Source: Acidovorax sp. MR-S7
Lineage (GTDB): Bacteria; Pseudomonadota; Gammaproteobacteria; Burkholderiales; Burkholderiaceae_C
DNA: 64,000 nt
Reading direction: 5' to 3'
NCBI RefSeq assembly: GCF_000400995.2
Contig: NZ_DF238999.1
Span: forward strand, 1 to 64,000
Part shown: positions 51,935 through 60,948 of the stretch, one piece after another
How positions within the stretch are numbered: position 1 is the first letter of the stretch
Layout of the letters: each line of letters begins with the position of its first letter
Notes under the pieces: generated by a model
Databases searched by the model: none
Seen by the model: the letters and a program-made list of their open reading frames with translations, nothing else
What the model was told of the DNA's origin: nothing
Program-made: the position numbers and the translations under genes

Positions 51935-54844
51935 CTATTGCGGCAGATCCAGGGCCGGCGACTCGATGCCGCGCGCCTGGTCGATCTTCTCGGCGACCCG
52001 GAAGGCCGCTTCCAGCTCGGTGCAGGCGTACTGCTGCATGAGCTGGTAGCGTTCGGCCTTCTCCTCGGGCTCTGTCTGGGCAAGCGCGAGGTACAAGCTC
52101 GGCGGTACGGCCCGGAAAAGCACTTCCATGGACTTGGAGAGGATGACGCCCTCGGTGAATTTCCCCGCTTCCTTGCGCGCCGAAAGCATCAGCGCCTTCT
52201 GCGCGGGCGAGAGTTCGCGGAACCGCGCGATCTTCTCGACTTCGTCAGGCGGCATGCTGAGACAGATCCACCACTCGATCATGTTGAGCATGGGCTCGGC
52301 GGCACGCGGCAGATCGTCGATATTTTGGGTAGCCAGCCAGTACCAGGCCCCGAGCTTGCGCCACATTTTTGTGATCTTGACCACGTAGGGTGCGAGCAAT
52401 GGATTTTTGGTGATGATGTGTCCTTCGTCCGTGACGTTGACGATAGGCCGGCCGAGGTACTGATCGCGCTCGGCGATGTTGTTCACCGTGCTCATCAGGC
52501 TGATGTAGGCGATGGAGAGCTGCGCGTTGTAGCCTTCGCGCGCATATGTTGCGAGGTCCACAAGGGTGATGTCGGCTTCCGGCCAGGGCGTGCCTGGGCG
52601 ATCGAACATCTCGCCGTCCGTGCCTTGGCAGAACATGTCCATCGCGTCCGCCATCTCCAGCAGCCGCACGCGCCGCATCTCGGGCAGCGTCGGGTCCTGG
52701 CCGCGGGTGCGCAGCGCATTGCGCACGTCGCGCGTGAGCACCGTGCGCTTCTCGCTACCACCCCCACCGTGGCAGTGCTCGGCGGCGTCGAGGATGCATT
52801 GCCGGATCAACGAGCGATCGGCCCGCGTCATCCGCGCTTCTTCCTTGTCCTCGCCGCCGGTGATCATGAGACGAGCCGTGATCTCCAGTTCGCCCAGCAC
52901 GTCGCGCTGCTCGTCCGCCTCCATGGCCGAGGCATCCTGTGCCTGGTCTTCGTCCAGTGCATCGGCATCGAGCGTCTGCACGGCGCTCGGCGTCTCGATC
53001 AGCCGGCGTGCATCGGCGAACGGCGCGAGGCTGATGCCCGAGCCAGGGGCCAGCTTGACCCGGTTCACGGTCAGACCCAGGCGCCGGGCGAAGTCTGAGA
53101 ACAGACCGAAGGAGTTCCCGGCTTCGACAATGAACAGCCGCGGCCGGTAGATGGCCGTGACCTGGTTCAGCAGGTTGTTGAGCGTGGCGGACTTGCCCGA
53201 GCCGGTGGGGCCGAACAGGAGCAGATGGGCGTTCATCTGGCGGTCCAACCGGCTCAAGGGGTCAAACGTAATCGGGCCGCCACCGCGGTTGAACATGGTG
53301 ATGCCGGGGTGCCCCGTACCCCGCGCGCGTCCCCACACCGGCGACACGTTCGCGATGTGCTGCGCGAACATCAACTGGGTGTACCACTGGCGCCGATCCG
53401 CGCCGGGGTGGTAGCAACACGGCAGCCACCGCAAGTAGCTGTTGAGCGGCGCCACCTCGTCGTCCTCGCGCACAGGCTGCAAGCCGGCGTTGAGCATCAC
53501 GTTCGCCAGGTCCAGGCCGCGCCGGTCAAGCTCGGCTTCGTCGCGCCCGCGCAAGTAGAACGCCAAGGTGCCCCGGTAGAGCTTGTGCGCGCTGCCGATC
53601 AGGGAGCGGGCCTCATGCACGTCCTTGAGGGTCTGCTCGGACGCCAAGGTCTCGCCGACGGCCTTCTTTGCCAGGTGATTCAGGTGTGATTCGAGGATGT
53701 CCTGGGGTGTCGCCACCATGGTCAGACACATGGTCGTGTCCTCCGGCATCTGGTCCATCAGCGTGTTGATCGCGTCGCCCTTGCGGATCTCGCCCGTCAG
53801 ATGCCCCGTTCCAGGTGGCATGCGCAGCCGATCGGTGATCAGCACGCGGTGCGGCATGCCGTCGAAGGTCCAGGTGCCATGCGCCACGTCCGAGCGCGGC
53901 TGTCCGAAGAACAGCCGTTGGCTGAAATCCCGCCCGCTCGCCAGTTCGATTTCGCCATCCTCGGTCTCGTCGGGGTAGCGCGCCAGCGCGTAGAAGCGCT
54001 CCCGATCCTCGGCCCCAGGCCCGAGCAACGCAGGACGCGGGTTGAACCACCGCAGGAGCCAATCGTGGACATCGGCGGCGCCCATGCGCCGCGCCTGAAT
54101 GCCTGCGTTCGCCAGCCCACCGCACAGGCGGTCACAGACGATGCCCAGCATCTGCTCGGGCGTCTGGCCGCGGCGGCGCGTCTGACCCTGTCCTTGTCCG
54201 GTCACGCGGCGATAGACCACCATCCGCACGCGCCGTGTCTGACCGCGCCATGGCAATCGCGTCACCACCGTGTCCTCGAACAGCCCGCCTGGCTTGGCCA
54301 CCGCGCGCAGGTGGTGGCTGAAGAAGCGAAGGTAGAACTCCGTGAACGCAGTGCCGTGGGCGCGCGGCTGCACGTAGTCGCGCAGGTTCTCCATGTACTG
54401 GTCGAAGCTGGGTTCGTCCTGGGCGTAGAGCTGGAGCACCCACGGGTTCTCGTCCAGTTCATCGAAGCTGTCCTGCAAGGCGTTTTCGAGCGCATCGCGG
54501 GCATGGGCCAGCCAGCTGGGTTCCCGACCCTCGGTGCCCAGCGGCACCAGCTCGTAGAAGGCCGCGACCGACTGCCCATCCTCCAGCAGCATGGACTTCG
54601 ACTGCGGCAGGAACTCGACCCACGGCAGGAGTTCGACGAACGACGGTGCGACGTCATACAGCGCCTGCTCGTCGGCCACGGTCGCTGGCCGGCGGCCCTG
54701 AACCGCCGCGCCGGGTTCGGGGATGCCGGCCCGGCGCAAGGCCTCGACGTGGCGCTGCCAGCCGTCCGGTTGTTCATCACCGCCAGCGCCGAATGCGGCT
54801 CGCGTCGGCGTTGCCGGCTTTGGCCAGGGGAGCTTCCAATGCAT
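51935..54844 (-). CDS. traC: Conjugative transfer ATPase, TIGR03744 family (TraC/VirB4)
   Basis: A 969-residue VirB4-type ATPase that powers pilus assembly. The N-terminal half has the TraC-type region (VRMVVYRRVTGQG, RLRMPPGTGHLTGEIRKGDAINTLMDQMPEDTTM). The ATPase core holds Walker A GPTGSGKS (residues about 545-552) and the Walker B-like VNVTDEGH (about 805). It overlaps the lipoprotein gene at the start codon and appears intact. Confidence 0.93.
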   Translation of the reverse strand: MHWKLPWPKPATPTRAAFGAGGDEQPDGWQRHVEALRRAGIPEPGAAVQGRRPATVADEQALYDVAPSFVELLPWVEFLPQSKSMLLEDGQSVAAFYELVPLGTEGREPSWLAHARDALENALQDSFDELDENPWVLQLYAQDEPSFDQYMENLRDYVQPRAHGTAFTEFYLRFFSHHLRAVAKPGGLFEDTVVTRLPWRGQTRRVRMVVYRRVTGQGQGQTRRRGQTPEQMLGIVCDRLCGGLANAGIQARRMGAADVHDWLLRWFNPRPALLGPGAEDRERFYALARYPDETEDGEIELASGRDFSQRLFFGQPRSDVAHGTWTFDGMPHRVLITDRLRMPPGTGHLTGEIRKGDAINTLMDQMPEDTTMCLTMVATPQDILESHLNHLAKKAVGETLASEQTLKDVHEARSLIGSAHKLYRGTLAFYLRGRDEAELDRRGLDLANVMLNAGLQPVREDDEVAPLNSYLRWLPCCYHPGADRRQWYTQLMFAQHIANVSPVWGRARGTGHPGITMFNRGGGPITFDPLSRLDRQMNAHLLLFGPTGSGKSATLNNLLNQVTAIYRPRLFIVEAGNSFGLFSDFARRLGLTVNRVKLAPGSGISLAPFADARRLIETPSAVQTLDADALDEDQAQDASAMEADEQRDVLGELEITARLMITGGEDKEEARMTRADRSLIRQCILDAAEHCHGGGGSEKRTVLTRDVRNALRTRGQDPTLPEMRRVRLLEMADAMDMFCQGTDGEMFDRPGTPWPEADITLVDLATYAREGYNAQLSIAYISLMSTVNNIAERDQYLGRPIVNVTDEGHIITKNPLLAPYVVKITKMWRKLGAWYWLATQNIDDLPRAAEPMLNMIEWWICLSMPPDEVEKIARFRELSPAQKALMLSARKEAGKFTEGVILSKSMEVLFRAVPPSLYLALAQTEPEEKAERYQLMQQYACTELEAAFRVAEKIDQARGIESPALDLPQ

Positions 54845-55305
54845 CAGTAGTCCTCCGTCCTTTCACCCGGCATCGCGTACTGGACGCGCTGGTACAGGGG
54901 GAAGACCGTCGTGTAGCCCGGCACAGGCACGGGGTCCGTGCCCGCCAAGTGCGGGTACACGTACATGATGAGATCGGGATTGGGCAGGCGCTGGAACTGG
55001 CGATAGACCTCGTTGCGCGCCGTGCGCGTGTAGCGCGTCTGCTCGGCGGGCGCGGCCTGCACGTCGGCCTCGGTCAACGGCCGGCGCAGGCTTTGGCGGG
55101 AGTCCAGCAATTGGCGGCCTGCCGCCTGGCCCGCGCCGCCGCCGGAGCCGTCACCGGCGTTCTGCTGCCAGATGTCCATCATCGTGCTGTCGCCATGGGG
55201 CAGCAGCTTCTCCTTGCTCGTGGAGCAGCCCGCGAGCACAGACGCGCCGATGATGGCCGCGGCCAGTGCGAGGCCCCGGGCCGGGTTAGTCGAGTTCGAG
55301 GACAT
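54844..55305 (-). CDS. Conjugative transfer lipoprotein, TIGR03751 family (TraV-like)
   Basis: A 153-residue lipoprotein: signal peptide with lipobox LAGC (ALAAAIIGASVLAGCSTSKEKLLPHG), then TMMDIWQQN and the C-terminal EVYRQFQRLPNPDLIMYVYPHLAGTDPVPVPGYTTVFPLYQRVQYAMPGE typical of the family. The ATG at 55305 starts the signal peptide and overlaps the upstream TIGR03752 gene by 20 bp. It is the outer-membrane partner of the VirB10/TraB-like protein. Confidence 0.9.
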   Translation of the reverse strand: MSSNSTNPARGLALAAAIIGASVLAGCSTSKEKLLPHGDSTMMDIWQQNAGDGSGGGAGQAAGRQLLDSRQSLRRPLTEADVQAAPAEQTRYTRTARNEVYRQFQRLPNPDLIMYVYPHLAGTDPVPVPGYTTVFPLYQRVQYAMPGERTEDY

Positions 55306-56716
55306 GGCTTTCTCCTGCACGGTGGTCGACGCGCCGGCCTTCGGGGTCGAAGTCAATCGCGAGGGGTTTGTCAAGGTGGACGGCGACCTTGGCTCCGGGC
55401 TGTACATAGACGGCGGCGAACGCCTGGCCGTAGAGCTTGTTGACCCATTCGGCCATGTCGCGCACGCCACCGGCCAGGATGCGGCCCACGGCCTCGTTGC
55501 CCGAGATACCGACGCTGCCGATCGAGCCATCGGCGCCCACATAGGACATCTGGCCGCTGTCGCTCTTGATGAGCGATGCCACACCGGCGCCCGCCGCCGT
55601 GATCAGGGCCTGCGAGCCGAGGTACTGCTGCGCATTGCTGCGCCGCTCCCCGCTCACGCACGGGATGCCATAGGGATCGCTGATCCAGCCGAGGCCATCG
55701 CGCTGGTTGCTTTGGTTCTGGTTGCCGTTGCGGTCTTCGGGGATCGTGCGGATCGTGCCGTCGTGGAACACAAAGGTGATCGACCGCACCTGGCCGCGCA
55801 CGCAGGAAAGCGTCCAGTCGCCGGAGGCTGAGCCGGAGAAGACCGCACCGGCCACGTCGGGGATGTCGATGCCATTGGCCGTCAGGTTGTCCGGCCCGAC
55901 CAAGATCTTGAAGGGGTATGGGTCGTTGACGGTCCCGTCGATCGGCACACGGCCGATCAGCGCAGTCATCGCGACCGAGCCCATCAGCGTCGAGTTCGTC
56001 GGTACGGTATAGACTGGCTTCACCTTGGCCGCGCCCGCGGCCTTGGCGCCAGCGCCGGCGGCGGTATCGGCCCCCTCGCCGATGGTGGTGGCAAACGACG
56101 TCTTGCCTTGGCCGAAGCTCGTCGGGAACGTCGTCGGCGCACTCGCCTTGGCGCCGGAGCCGCCGCGCCCGTCGGTCTTGGGGGCATCGTCCGGCTCCAC
56201 CCAGCGCACGCCGCCTTCCATGCCCGCGTCGTCGCCTTTGCGCAGGCCCAGACCCACGGGCAGGTCGGCGTGGCCGTCGCCCCGTCCGCCGATGCTGTCC
56301 AGGCGCCGCTGCAGATCCGCGAGCAACCCTTCCGTCTGCTGGCGCGCGCTGGCGGCCTGCTGCTGGTCGCGGCGCAGGTTGGAGCGTTCGGATTCGAGGG
56401 CCGAGTTGATACGCTGATCGATGGAGTTTTCGCGCTGGCGCAAGCGCTGGTTCTCTTCGCGCTGCGACTTGTTGTCGGACAGTGCGGTCTGCAATTCGGT
56501 GCGCAACTGCTTCACCTGCCCGACCAGCGTCGCCACGGTATCGCGCGGGGTATCGCCTTCGATCCCCAGCGCCTTCATTTCTGCCGGTGTGAGCTTGCTC
56601 GTGTCCACGGTAGACGGGCCGGGCGCGCTGCCGCCGGAGAACAGCCGAACGCCGACGAACACGACCAGCAGCGCCACCGGGATCATCAGCCACTTGAGCA
56701 GGCCGTTACTGCGCAT
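55286..56716 (-). CDS. Integrating conjugative element protein, TIGR03752 family (TraB/VirB10-like)
   Basis: A 476-residue protein: an N-terminal membrane anchor (LLKWLMIPVALLVVFVGVRLF), a coiled-coil region (VKQLRTELQTALSDNKSQREENQRLRQRENSIDQRINSALE, residues about 65-130), a flexible linker, and the VirB10-like domain (IPDVAGAVFSGSASGDWTLSCVRGQVRSITFVFHDGTIRTIP). It bridges inner and outer membranes in the transfer channel. Its stop is shared in overlap with the lipoprotein gene. Confidence 0.9.
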   Translation of the reverse strand: MRSNGLLKWLMIPVALLVVFVGVRLFSGGSAPGPSTVDTSKLTPAEMKALGIEGDTPRDTVATLVGQVKQLRTELQTALSDNKSQREENQRLRQRENSIDQRINSALESERSNLRRDQQQAASARQQTEGLLADLQRRLDSIGGRGDGHADLPVGLGLRKGDDAGMEGGVRWVEPDDAPKTDGRGGSGAKASAPTTFPTSFGQGKTSFATTIGEGADTAAGAGAKAAGAAKVKPVYTVPTNSTLMGSVAMTALIGRVPIDGTVNDPYPFKILVGPDNLTANGIDIPDVAGAVFSGSASGDWTLSCVRGQVRSITFVFHDGTIRTIPEDRNGNQNQSNQRDGLGWISDPYGIPCVSGERRSNAQQYLGSQALITAAGAGVASLIKSDSGQMSYVGADGSIGSVGISGNEAVGRILAGGVRDMAEWVNKLYGQAFAAVYVQPGAKVAVHLDKPLAIDFDPEGRRVDHRAGESHVLELD

Positions 56717-57632
56717 GATGGGCCTCCTTGCCGGTGTCGGACGCCCGGCCTTCGGCTTCTGGTTGTGGCAGGTGGGCCGCGGGATCGAAGCGGTTGATGG
56801 CCGGCAGCAGCGATTGCGCGAGGCCGTGGCCGCGCGTCACGAGGTAAAGCACAGTCGTGTCTTCGGGCGTGCCGCGCGGGCCGATCGACTCGTGCTGGAA
56901 AGTGGCCGTCAGGAAATCACCCTGCAGCAGGCGCGGATCGAGCGTGACCCAGCCGTTTCCGGTGTTAGTCAGGCGCACGGCGGTCACCCATTGATCCTCC
57001 AGCCGCCATGATGCGAGCGCCACGGCGCGCACCGGCGCGGTGGGCATCAGTGTCGTGAGAGCCAGGCCTTTGCGCAGGTTGACGCGCATCACGCCTGGGA
57101 GTGCCTCGACGGTGCGCAACGGCGCATACAGGTTTTGTGCGGCGTAGCGCGTCAGCACCACCGGAACCGGCGTCTCGCGGCGGGCCGCCCGACTGCCTTC
57201 CCGGGCGTTGAGGTGCTTTGGCGAATCGACGCCGCCCACTGCCTGCTCTGGGTAGCGCGCCGGGGCGGGGTTCCCTTCCACGATGCGCACCGGCTCCAGC
57301 TCTGCCTCGCCATCCTTGGGCGCTTCCGCCGCGATGTCGAGCAGGATCAGCGCGCCCGTGTCTGCGTCCTGCAGTTGCAGCCGCGTCGGCTCGATCGGCT
57401 CGCTGGCCCGCAGGTACACCGCGCCGCCGGCGGTCTGCACGCGCAGGCGCTCACCGACGGCCGCGGGGACACCCACGCGCACGTTGCGGTCCACGAACAC
57501 GATGCGCTCCTGGCCGACCCGCAGAGGGACCGCCAGCGGCATGCGCTCCCAGCGCAGGATTTCGACGGCATGGGCCATCGGCGCCGCGGCTACGGCGAGC
57601 AGGGCCAGCAGGGAGAAGACGGGATGCTTCAT
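56706..57632 (-). CDS. Integrating conjugative element protein, TIGR03749 family (TraK-like)
   Basis: A 308-residue exported protein with a signal peptide (FSLLALLAVAAAPMAHA), then VEILRWERMPLAVPLRVGQERIVFVDRNVRVGVP and VVLTRYAAQNLYAPLRTVE, typical of TIGR03749. It likely forms the secretin-like part of the outer-membrane core (TraK role). It overlaps the TIGR03752 gene by 11 bp and the TIGR03746 gene by 4 bp. Confidence 0.9.
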   Translation of the reverse strand: MKHPVFSLLALLAVAAAPMAHAVEILRWERMPLAVPLRVGQERIVFVDRNVRVGVPAAVGERLRVQTAGGAVYLRASEPIEPTRLQLQDADTGALILLDIAAEAPKDGEAELEPVRIVEGNPAPARYPEQAVGGVDSPKHLNAREGSRAARRETPVPVVLTRYAAQNLYAPLRTVEALPGVMRVNLRKGLALTTLMPTAPVRAVALASWRLEDQWVTAVRLTNTGNGWVTLDPRLLQGDFLTATFQHESIGPRGTPEDTTVLYLVTRGHGLAQSLLPAINRFDPAAHLPQPEAEGRASDTGKEAHHAQ

Positions 57633-58321
57633 GGGGTTCCTCCTTGGGTCGGCAAACCCAGGCCGCCCTGGGTGGGAACGGGCCGGGTCGGCTCGGGCGC
57701 CGTGATGCGCTGGGGCGCGCCCTCGTAGCAGTCCAAGGCCAGCCCGAACGGATTGCGCTTGGGATCGATGTCCACCTTGGTGACCTTGATCGGGTAGCGC
57801 ACCAGGGCGCGTTTGACTTGTTCCGGCCCGTAGTACTCGTCGGCCGTGATGTCCAGCGTCACGACCCAATCGCGGTCCGAGACCACTCGCACGCGGGTCG
57901 TCGGGTCGTCGGCGAAGCCGCGGCCGGGGATTTCGTAGATGCCGCGCACGCGCTGGCGCAGCTCGCCCGTGGCGCGGCGGTAGTCGTAGTCGGCCTTGAG
58001 GAATGCCTGGCAGGATGGCGTGAGGTACGGCGAGAGCGCGTGGAGGTTGCGCGGGTAGTCGTCCTCGCCGTTGGTCGGCCAGCGGTTCAAGGTCTGAAAG
58101 ACATAGAAGGTGAACGCATAGACCGACTCGGGTGGCACCTCCCACCACTTGCGAGTGCTGCCGGAGCGCAGGTCGGGCGGGACGTGGATCGTCAGGTCGC
58201 GCGGCGCGCTCCACCAGCCGCCGCCCATGACCAGGGCGACGACAACAAGCGCGCCAGCGCCCATGCGCAGCGTCTTGATGTGCGCCTGCAGATGGGCGAT
58301 TTCGTTCTTGAAGCGGCTCAT
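57629..58321 (-). CDS. Integrating conjugative element protein, TIGR03746 family (TraE-like)
   Basis: A 230-residue membrane protein: one N-terminal transmembrane segment (RMGAGALVVVALVMGGGWW, residues 19-37), then VPPDLRSGSTRKWWEVPPESVYAFTFYVFQTLNRWPTNGEDDYPRNLHALSPYLTP. This is the TIGR03746 pattern and corresponds to TraE/VirB8. The ATG at 58321 overlaps the stop of the TIGR03750 gene. Confidence 0.9.
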   Translation of the reverse strand: MSRFKNEIAHLQAHIKTLRMGAGALVVVALVMGGGWWSAPRDLTIHVPPDLRSGSTRKWWEVPPESVYAFTFYVFQTLNRWPTNGEDDYPRNLHALSPYLTPSCQAFLKADYDYRRATGELRQRVRGIYEIPGRGFADDPTTRVRVVSDRDWVVTLDITADEYYGPEQVKRALVRYPIKVTKVDIDPKRNPFGLALDCYEGAPQRITAPEPTRPVPTQGGLGLPTQGGTP

Positions 58322-58716
58322 CGCGTGCTCCTGCGGGTAGTCCAGAAGCCCGTGCGCGAGATGAGCGTGTGGCCGCCGACCCAGCCTGCCGCCAGCGGAT
58401 GGCGCGTGGCGATGCGCCACTGCAACTGCCGGTACAACCAGGTGTCGGGCCGCCCGCGCTTGAGCCGGCGCAAGATGCCGCCGCCGATGAACACGCCCAG
58501 GGCCACGCCGAGGACGATGAACGTTGGCCCGATGGCGATCGTGCGGAACACCCAGGACAGCGGCGCGCCGACCAGCAGGCCGGCGGCGCCGGACAGGCCG
58601 CAGCAGATCCACAGCTCGTCGGCGGTGAGCCCGCGCACGACCACGGGATGACGGTTGAGCCGGTGCGGAAGGAACGTCACGGTCCCGTCCGCACGGACGT
58701 GCTGCTGCTCGGACAT
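58318..58716 (-). CDS. Conjugative transfer region protein, TIGR03750 family (TraL-like)
   Basis: A 132-residue protein with two close hydrophobic segments (residues 35-75: WICCGLSGAAGLLVGAPLSWVF, IGPTFIVLGVALGVFIGGGIL) and a basic C-terminus. The start VTFLPHRLNRHPVVVRGLTADEL is diagnostic of TIGR03750. It corresponds to TraL of F-type systems. Confidence 0.9.
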   Translation of the reverse strand: MSEQQHVRADGTVTFLPHRLNRHPVVVRGLTADELWICCGLSGAAGLLVGAPLSWVFRTIAIGPTFIVLGVALGVFIGGGILRRLKRGRPDTWLYRQLQWRIATRHPLAAGWVGGHTLISRTGFWTTRRSTR

Positions 58717-58728
58717 ACCCGCCTCGCC

Positions 58729-59088
58729 TTACAGGATGCCGGTGGCTTCGGTGAGCAGCCAGATGCCGATGACGAGCAGGACGGCACCGATGGCCACGGT
58801 CAGGCCGAACTGGCCCCAGGTCTTGCGGCCGGTGTGGATTTCCGCGTAGGTGCCATAGGCGTGGTAGCACACGCCGACAAACATCGACGCCACCACCAGG
58901 AGGGCCACGAGCATGATGATGTCGTAGCCGTAGTTCCTGATCGTCTCCATGATGCCGTTGCCGGTGCCCCGACTGGGGTTCTCGATCTGCGGCAAGCCTT
59001 GAGCGAACGACAGCGCGGGCAGCGCTGCGGTGCCGAGGGCCGCAACAGCGCGGCGAGCAAAGCGGGAATGGAGGATGCGGTTTTGCAT
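58729..59088 (-). CDS. Integrating conjugative element membrane protein, TIGR03745 family (pilin-like)
   Basis: A 119-residue protein with a signal peptide (VAALGTAALPALSFA) and two hydrophobic segments (IIMLVALLVVASMFVGVCYHAY and GLTVAIGAVLLVIGIWLLTEATGIL). The arrangement is that of a processed pilin subunit, and TIGR03745 is the likely pilin family of these elements. I favour ATG 59088; an upstream ATG at 59103 would overlap the TIGR03758 stop and add five residues. Confidence 0.88.
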   Translation of the reverse strand: MQNRILHSRFARRAVAALGTAALPALSFAQGLPQIENPSRGTGNGIMETIRNYGYDIIMLVALLVVASMFVGVCYHAYGTYAEIHTGRKTWGQFGLTVAIGAVLLVIGIWLLTEATGIL

Positions 59089-59099
59089 GGTCAGGCCTT

Positions 59100-59333
59100 T
59101 CATGACAGGAGGAAAAAAGTCAGCACGAGGTACATCGCGAGAAAGCGCACGACGACGCCCAGGAACTGGCGTTGGTTGAGCCGGGCCTCGGCCCAGCCGA
59201 CGTAGGCGGTTCGGATGGCCCAGACACCCCAGACGAGCAGGACCGCGAACACAGCGCCGACCAGTACGACCGCCATGGCGTTGGGCGTGATGCCGCTATT
59301 CGCCTGAAAAGCAGAGACCTGAGCGCCGTTCAT
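59100..59333 (-). CDS. Small integrating conjugative element membrane protein, TIGR03758 family
   Basis: A 77-residue protein with two hydrophobic segments (AMAVVLVGAVFAVLLVWGVWAI and LGVVVRFLAMYLVLTFFLLS), the TIGR03758 layout. It starts 4 bp inside the end of the RAQPRD gene and precedes the pilin-like gene. Confidence 0.9.
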   Translation of the reverse strand: MNGAQVSAFQANSGITPNAMAVVLVGAVFAVLLVWGVWAIRTAYVGWAEARLNQRQFLGVVVRFLAMYLVLTFFLLS

Positions 59334-59725
59334 CGCTGCGCCTCGTGCGTCGGCGGCTGTGTCGAGGCCGGTGGCGGCGCTGTAGCGCGTTCCGTGCGGT
59401 AGTCGCCGGCCAGTTCGGAGGGGTCGCGTGGTTGCGCGCGGGATGGCGTGAGGTAGTCCTGCAAGCCGATGCGAATGCGGCTGAGGTCGTCAGTCAGGCG
59501 CGGGAAGTCGAAGTGGTAGCGCTCGCCCGGTGTGATGGCGGCATGCGCGGCGCTGTTCGCGACGGTGCGCTCCAGGGCGTCGAGCTGGCGCAGCGCGGCA
59601 ACCAGCTCTTGGCGCTGTGCGGGGGACTCGGCCAACGCCATCGGGGACTGCCCCAGCAGCAGGGCCGTCACGAGAAAAATGGGCACGCCGCGATGCGCGG
59701 CGCGCTGCCAGATGGGAGCCAACAT
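59330..59725 (-). CDS. RAQPRD family integrative conjugative element protein
   Basis: A 131-residue exported protein that carries the name-giving motif RAQPRD near residues 98-103, followed by DPSELAGDYRTE. A signal peptide (VPIFLVTALLLGQSPMALA) and a helical region (QRQELVAALRQLDALERTVANSA) precede it. It is the first gene of the mating-pair operon 59725-51137. The gene expected upstream in related ICEs (TIGR03747) is not in the window; the IS nest begins about 390 bp away. Confidence 0.92.
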   Translation of the reverse strand: MLAPIWQRAAHRGVPIFLVTALLLGQSPMALAESPAQRQELVAALRQLDALERTVANSAAHAAITPGERYHFDFPRLTDDLSRIRIGLQDYLTPSRAQPRDPSELAGDYRTERATAPPPASTQPPTHEAQR

Positions 59726-59931
59726 CGCGCCATTCCTGTGTGATCAGCAATGGCTCGATCGTGGGGAGCGAGGGGCTTTTAGGCCGCAAACAATAGGAAC
59801 TCGCGCATGCCCGGATTCATGGGCTTGCGCGCAGTTTCAGGGGCTGGAGAGCGGGAAAGAACGCCGCGTCAGCGTGCCGGGAAACTGGCGTCGGCTTCGG
59901 GGGCTCAAGCGCCTTCGGGTACTCTCTCGGT

Positions 59932-60110
59932 ATGCCGCTTCCCAAATTCCCTCGCCACATGCACTACAAGCTCGATGGTCGTCGTGCCGTGCGAGAGCGT
60001 TGCCGAGTGGGGGTCTTGGTTTGCAGTAGCTGATCGGCGCGTCGCGGAAACCTGGATCGATGACGTCCGTATCTCTATGGTCTTTCTTGGGCTGGACCAT
60101 AACCATGGAC
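59932..60110 (+). pseudogene. Small gene broken by a frameshift and an IS5-family insertion
   Basis: The frame from ATG 59932 gives PLPKFPRHMHYKLDGRRAV; the next part continues in another frame as ESVAEWGSWFAVADRRVAETWIDDVRISMVFLGLDHNHG and ends at the TTA target duplication at 60111-60113. I recall this sequence type (KLDG...TADRRVA...VSTVFLGLDH) from small hypothetical proteins of phages and mobile elements. The right part of the gene is not visible after 63898. Function unknown. Confidence 0.5.
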
Positions 60111-60174
60111 TTAGAGGGTGTAGACGAAATCAACTGGCCTGAACATTGCAAGTCATCTTCCGTGTGGACAGGAG

Positions 60175-60909
60175 ATGACGATGACGCAAGACAGGCATGG
60201 CGACGGCGGGTTGAAAACGATCAACCGAGGCGGTAGACCCGCGGCCTTGACGCCACAACACATTGTCTTGCTGAGCGAGATCGTTTCCCGGATGCCGCAT
60301 GCGACGCTTGATGAACTGGCTGCCGAGCTCGATCACCTCGGCGCGGTGCAGGTCTGCACCGCGACCATCCGCAGGACGCTACGTGCACAAGGTATCGTGC
60401 GTACGCTGCCAAAGCGGCATGCCCTGGGGGCGCCGGTGCAGCCAGAAACACATGCCGCCGTAGCCAAGCGCTATGGCTATACCGCTGCGCATCGGCGTGA
60501 GGCCGGCCAGTACAGCACCGACCTGACCGATGCGGAATGGCGCTTGGTATCCGACTTGTTCGAGCGCCCCGAGGGCAGCCGTGGTGCCCCGGCGCGCTAC
60601 GAGCGTCGGCGCCTGGTCGACGCCTGCTGCTATGTGCTGCGCACAGGTTGCGCCTGGCGGCTGCTGCCGTCGAGCTTCGCGCCATGGCAGGCGGTCTACA
60701 AGGCCTTCGTGCGCTGGGTCGAGGTCGATGCCTTCGAGCAGATGCAGGACCGGCTACGCCAGCAGTGGCGGGACCGCATGGGCCGCAGTGCAGAACCGAG
60801 CGCCGCCGTCATCGATGCACAGTCCAATCGGGCATCACCGCAGGGCGGCGAGTGCGGTTATGACGCTGGCAAGAAAGTCAAAGGCAGGAAGCGCCACATC
60901 GTGGTGGAC
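60175..60909 (+). pseudogene. N-terminal part of an IS5-family transposase with HTH leader
   Basis: Residues 1-110 carry a winged-helix leader (TPQHIVLLSEIVSRMPHATLDELAAELD...CTATIRRTLRAQGIVRTLPKR), then the IS5-type start (YSTDLTDAEWRLVSDLFERPEGS) and AAVIDAQSNRASPQGG with the first catalytic aspartate. The frame breaks at VVD where the IS3-family element entered (GAC duplication at 60907-60909); the rest is at 63451-63879. Confidence 0.8.
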
Positions 60910-60948
60910 TGAAGTTGCCCCTGAAAACCGGAGTGCGTAGCCCGATCT

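Noticed and set aside
51275-53098. 607-codon open frame on the plus strand opposite the DsbA and ATPase genes
   Set aside because: It is rich in Arg, His, Gly and Ala with no domain, and lies antisense to two well-supported tra genes; an effect of high GC.
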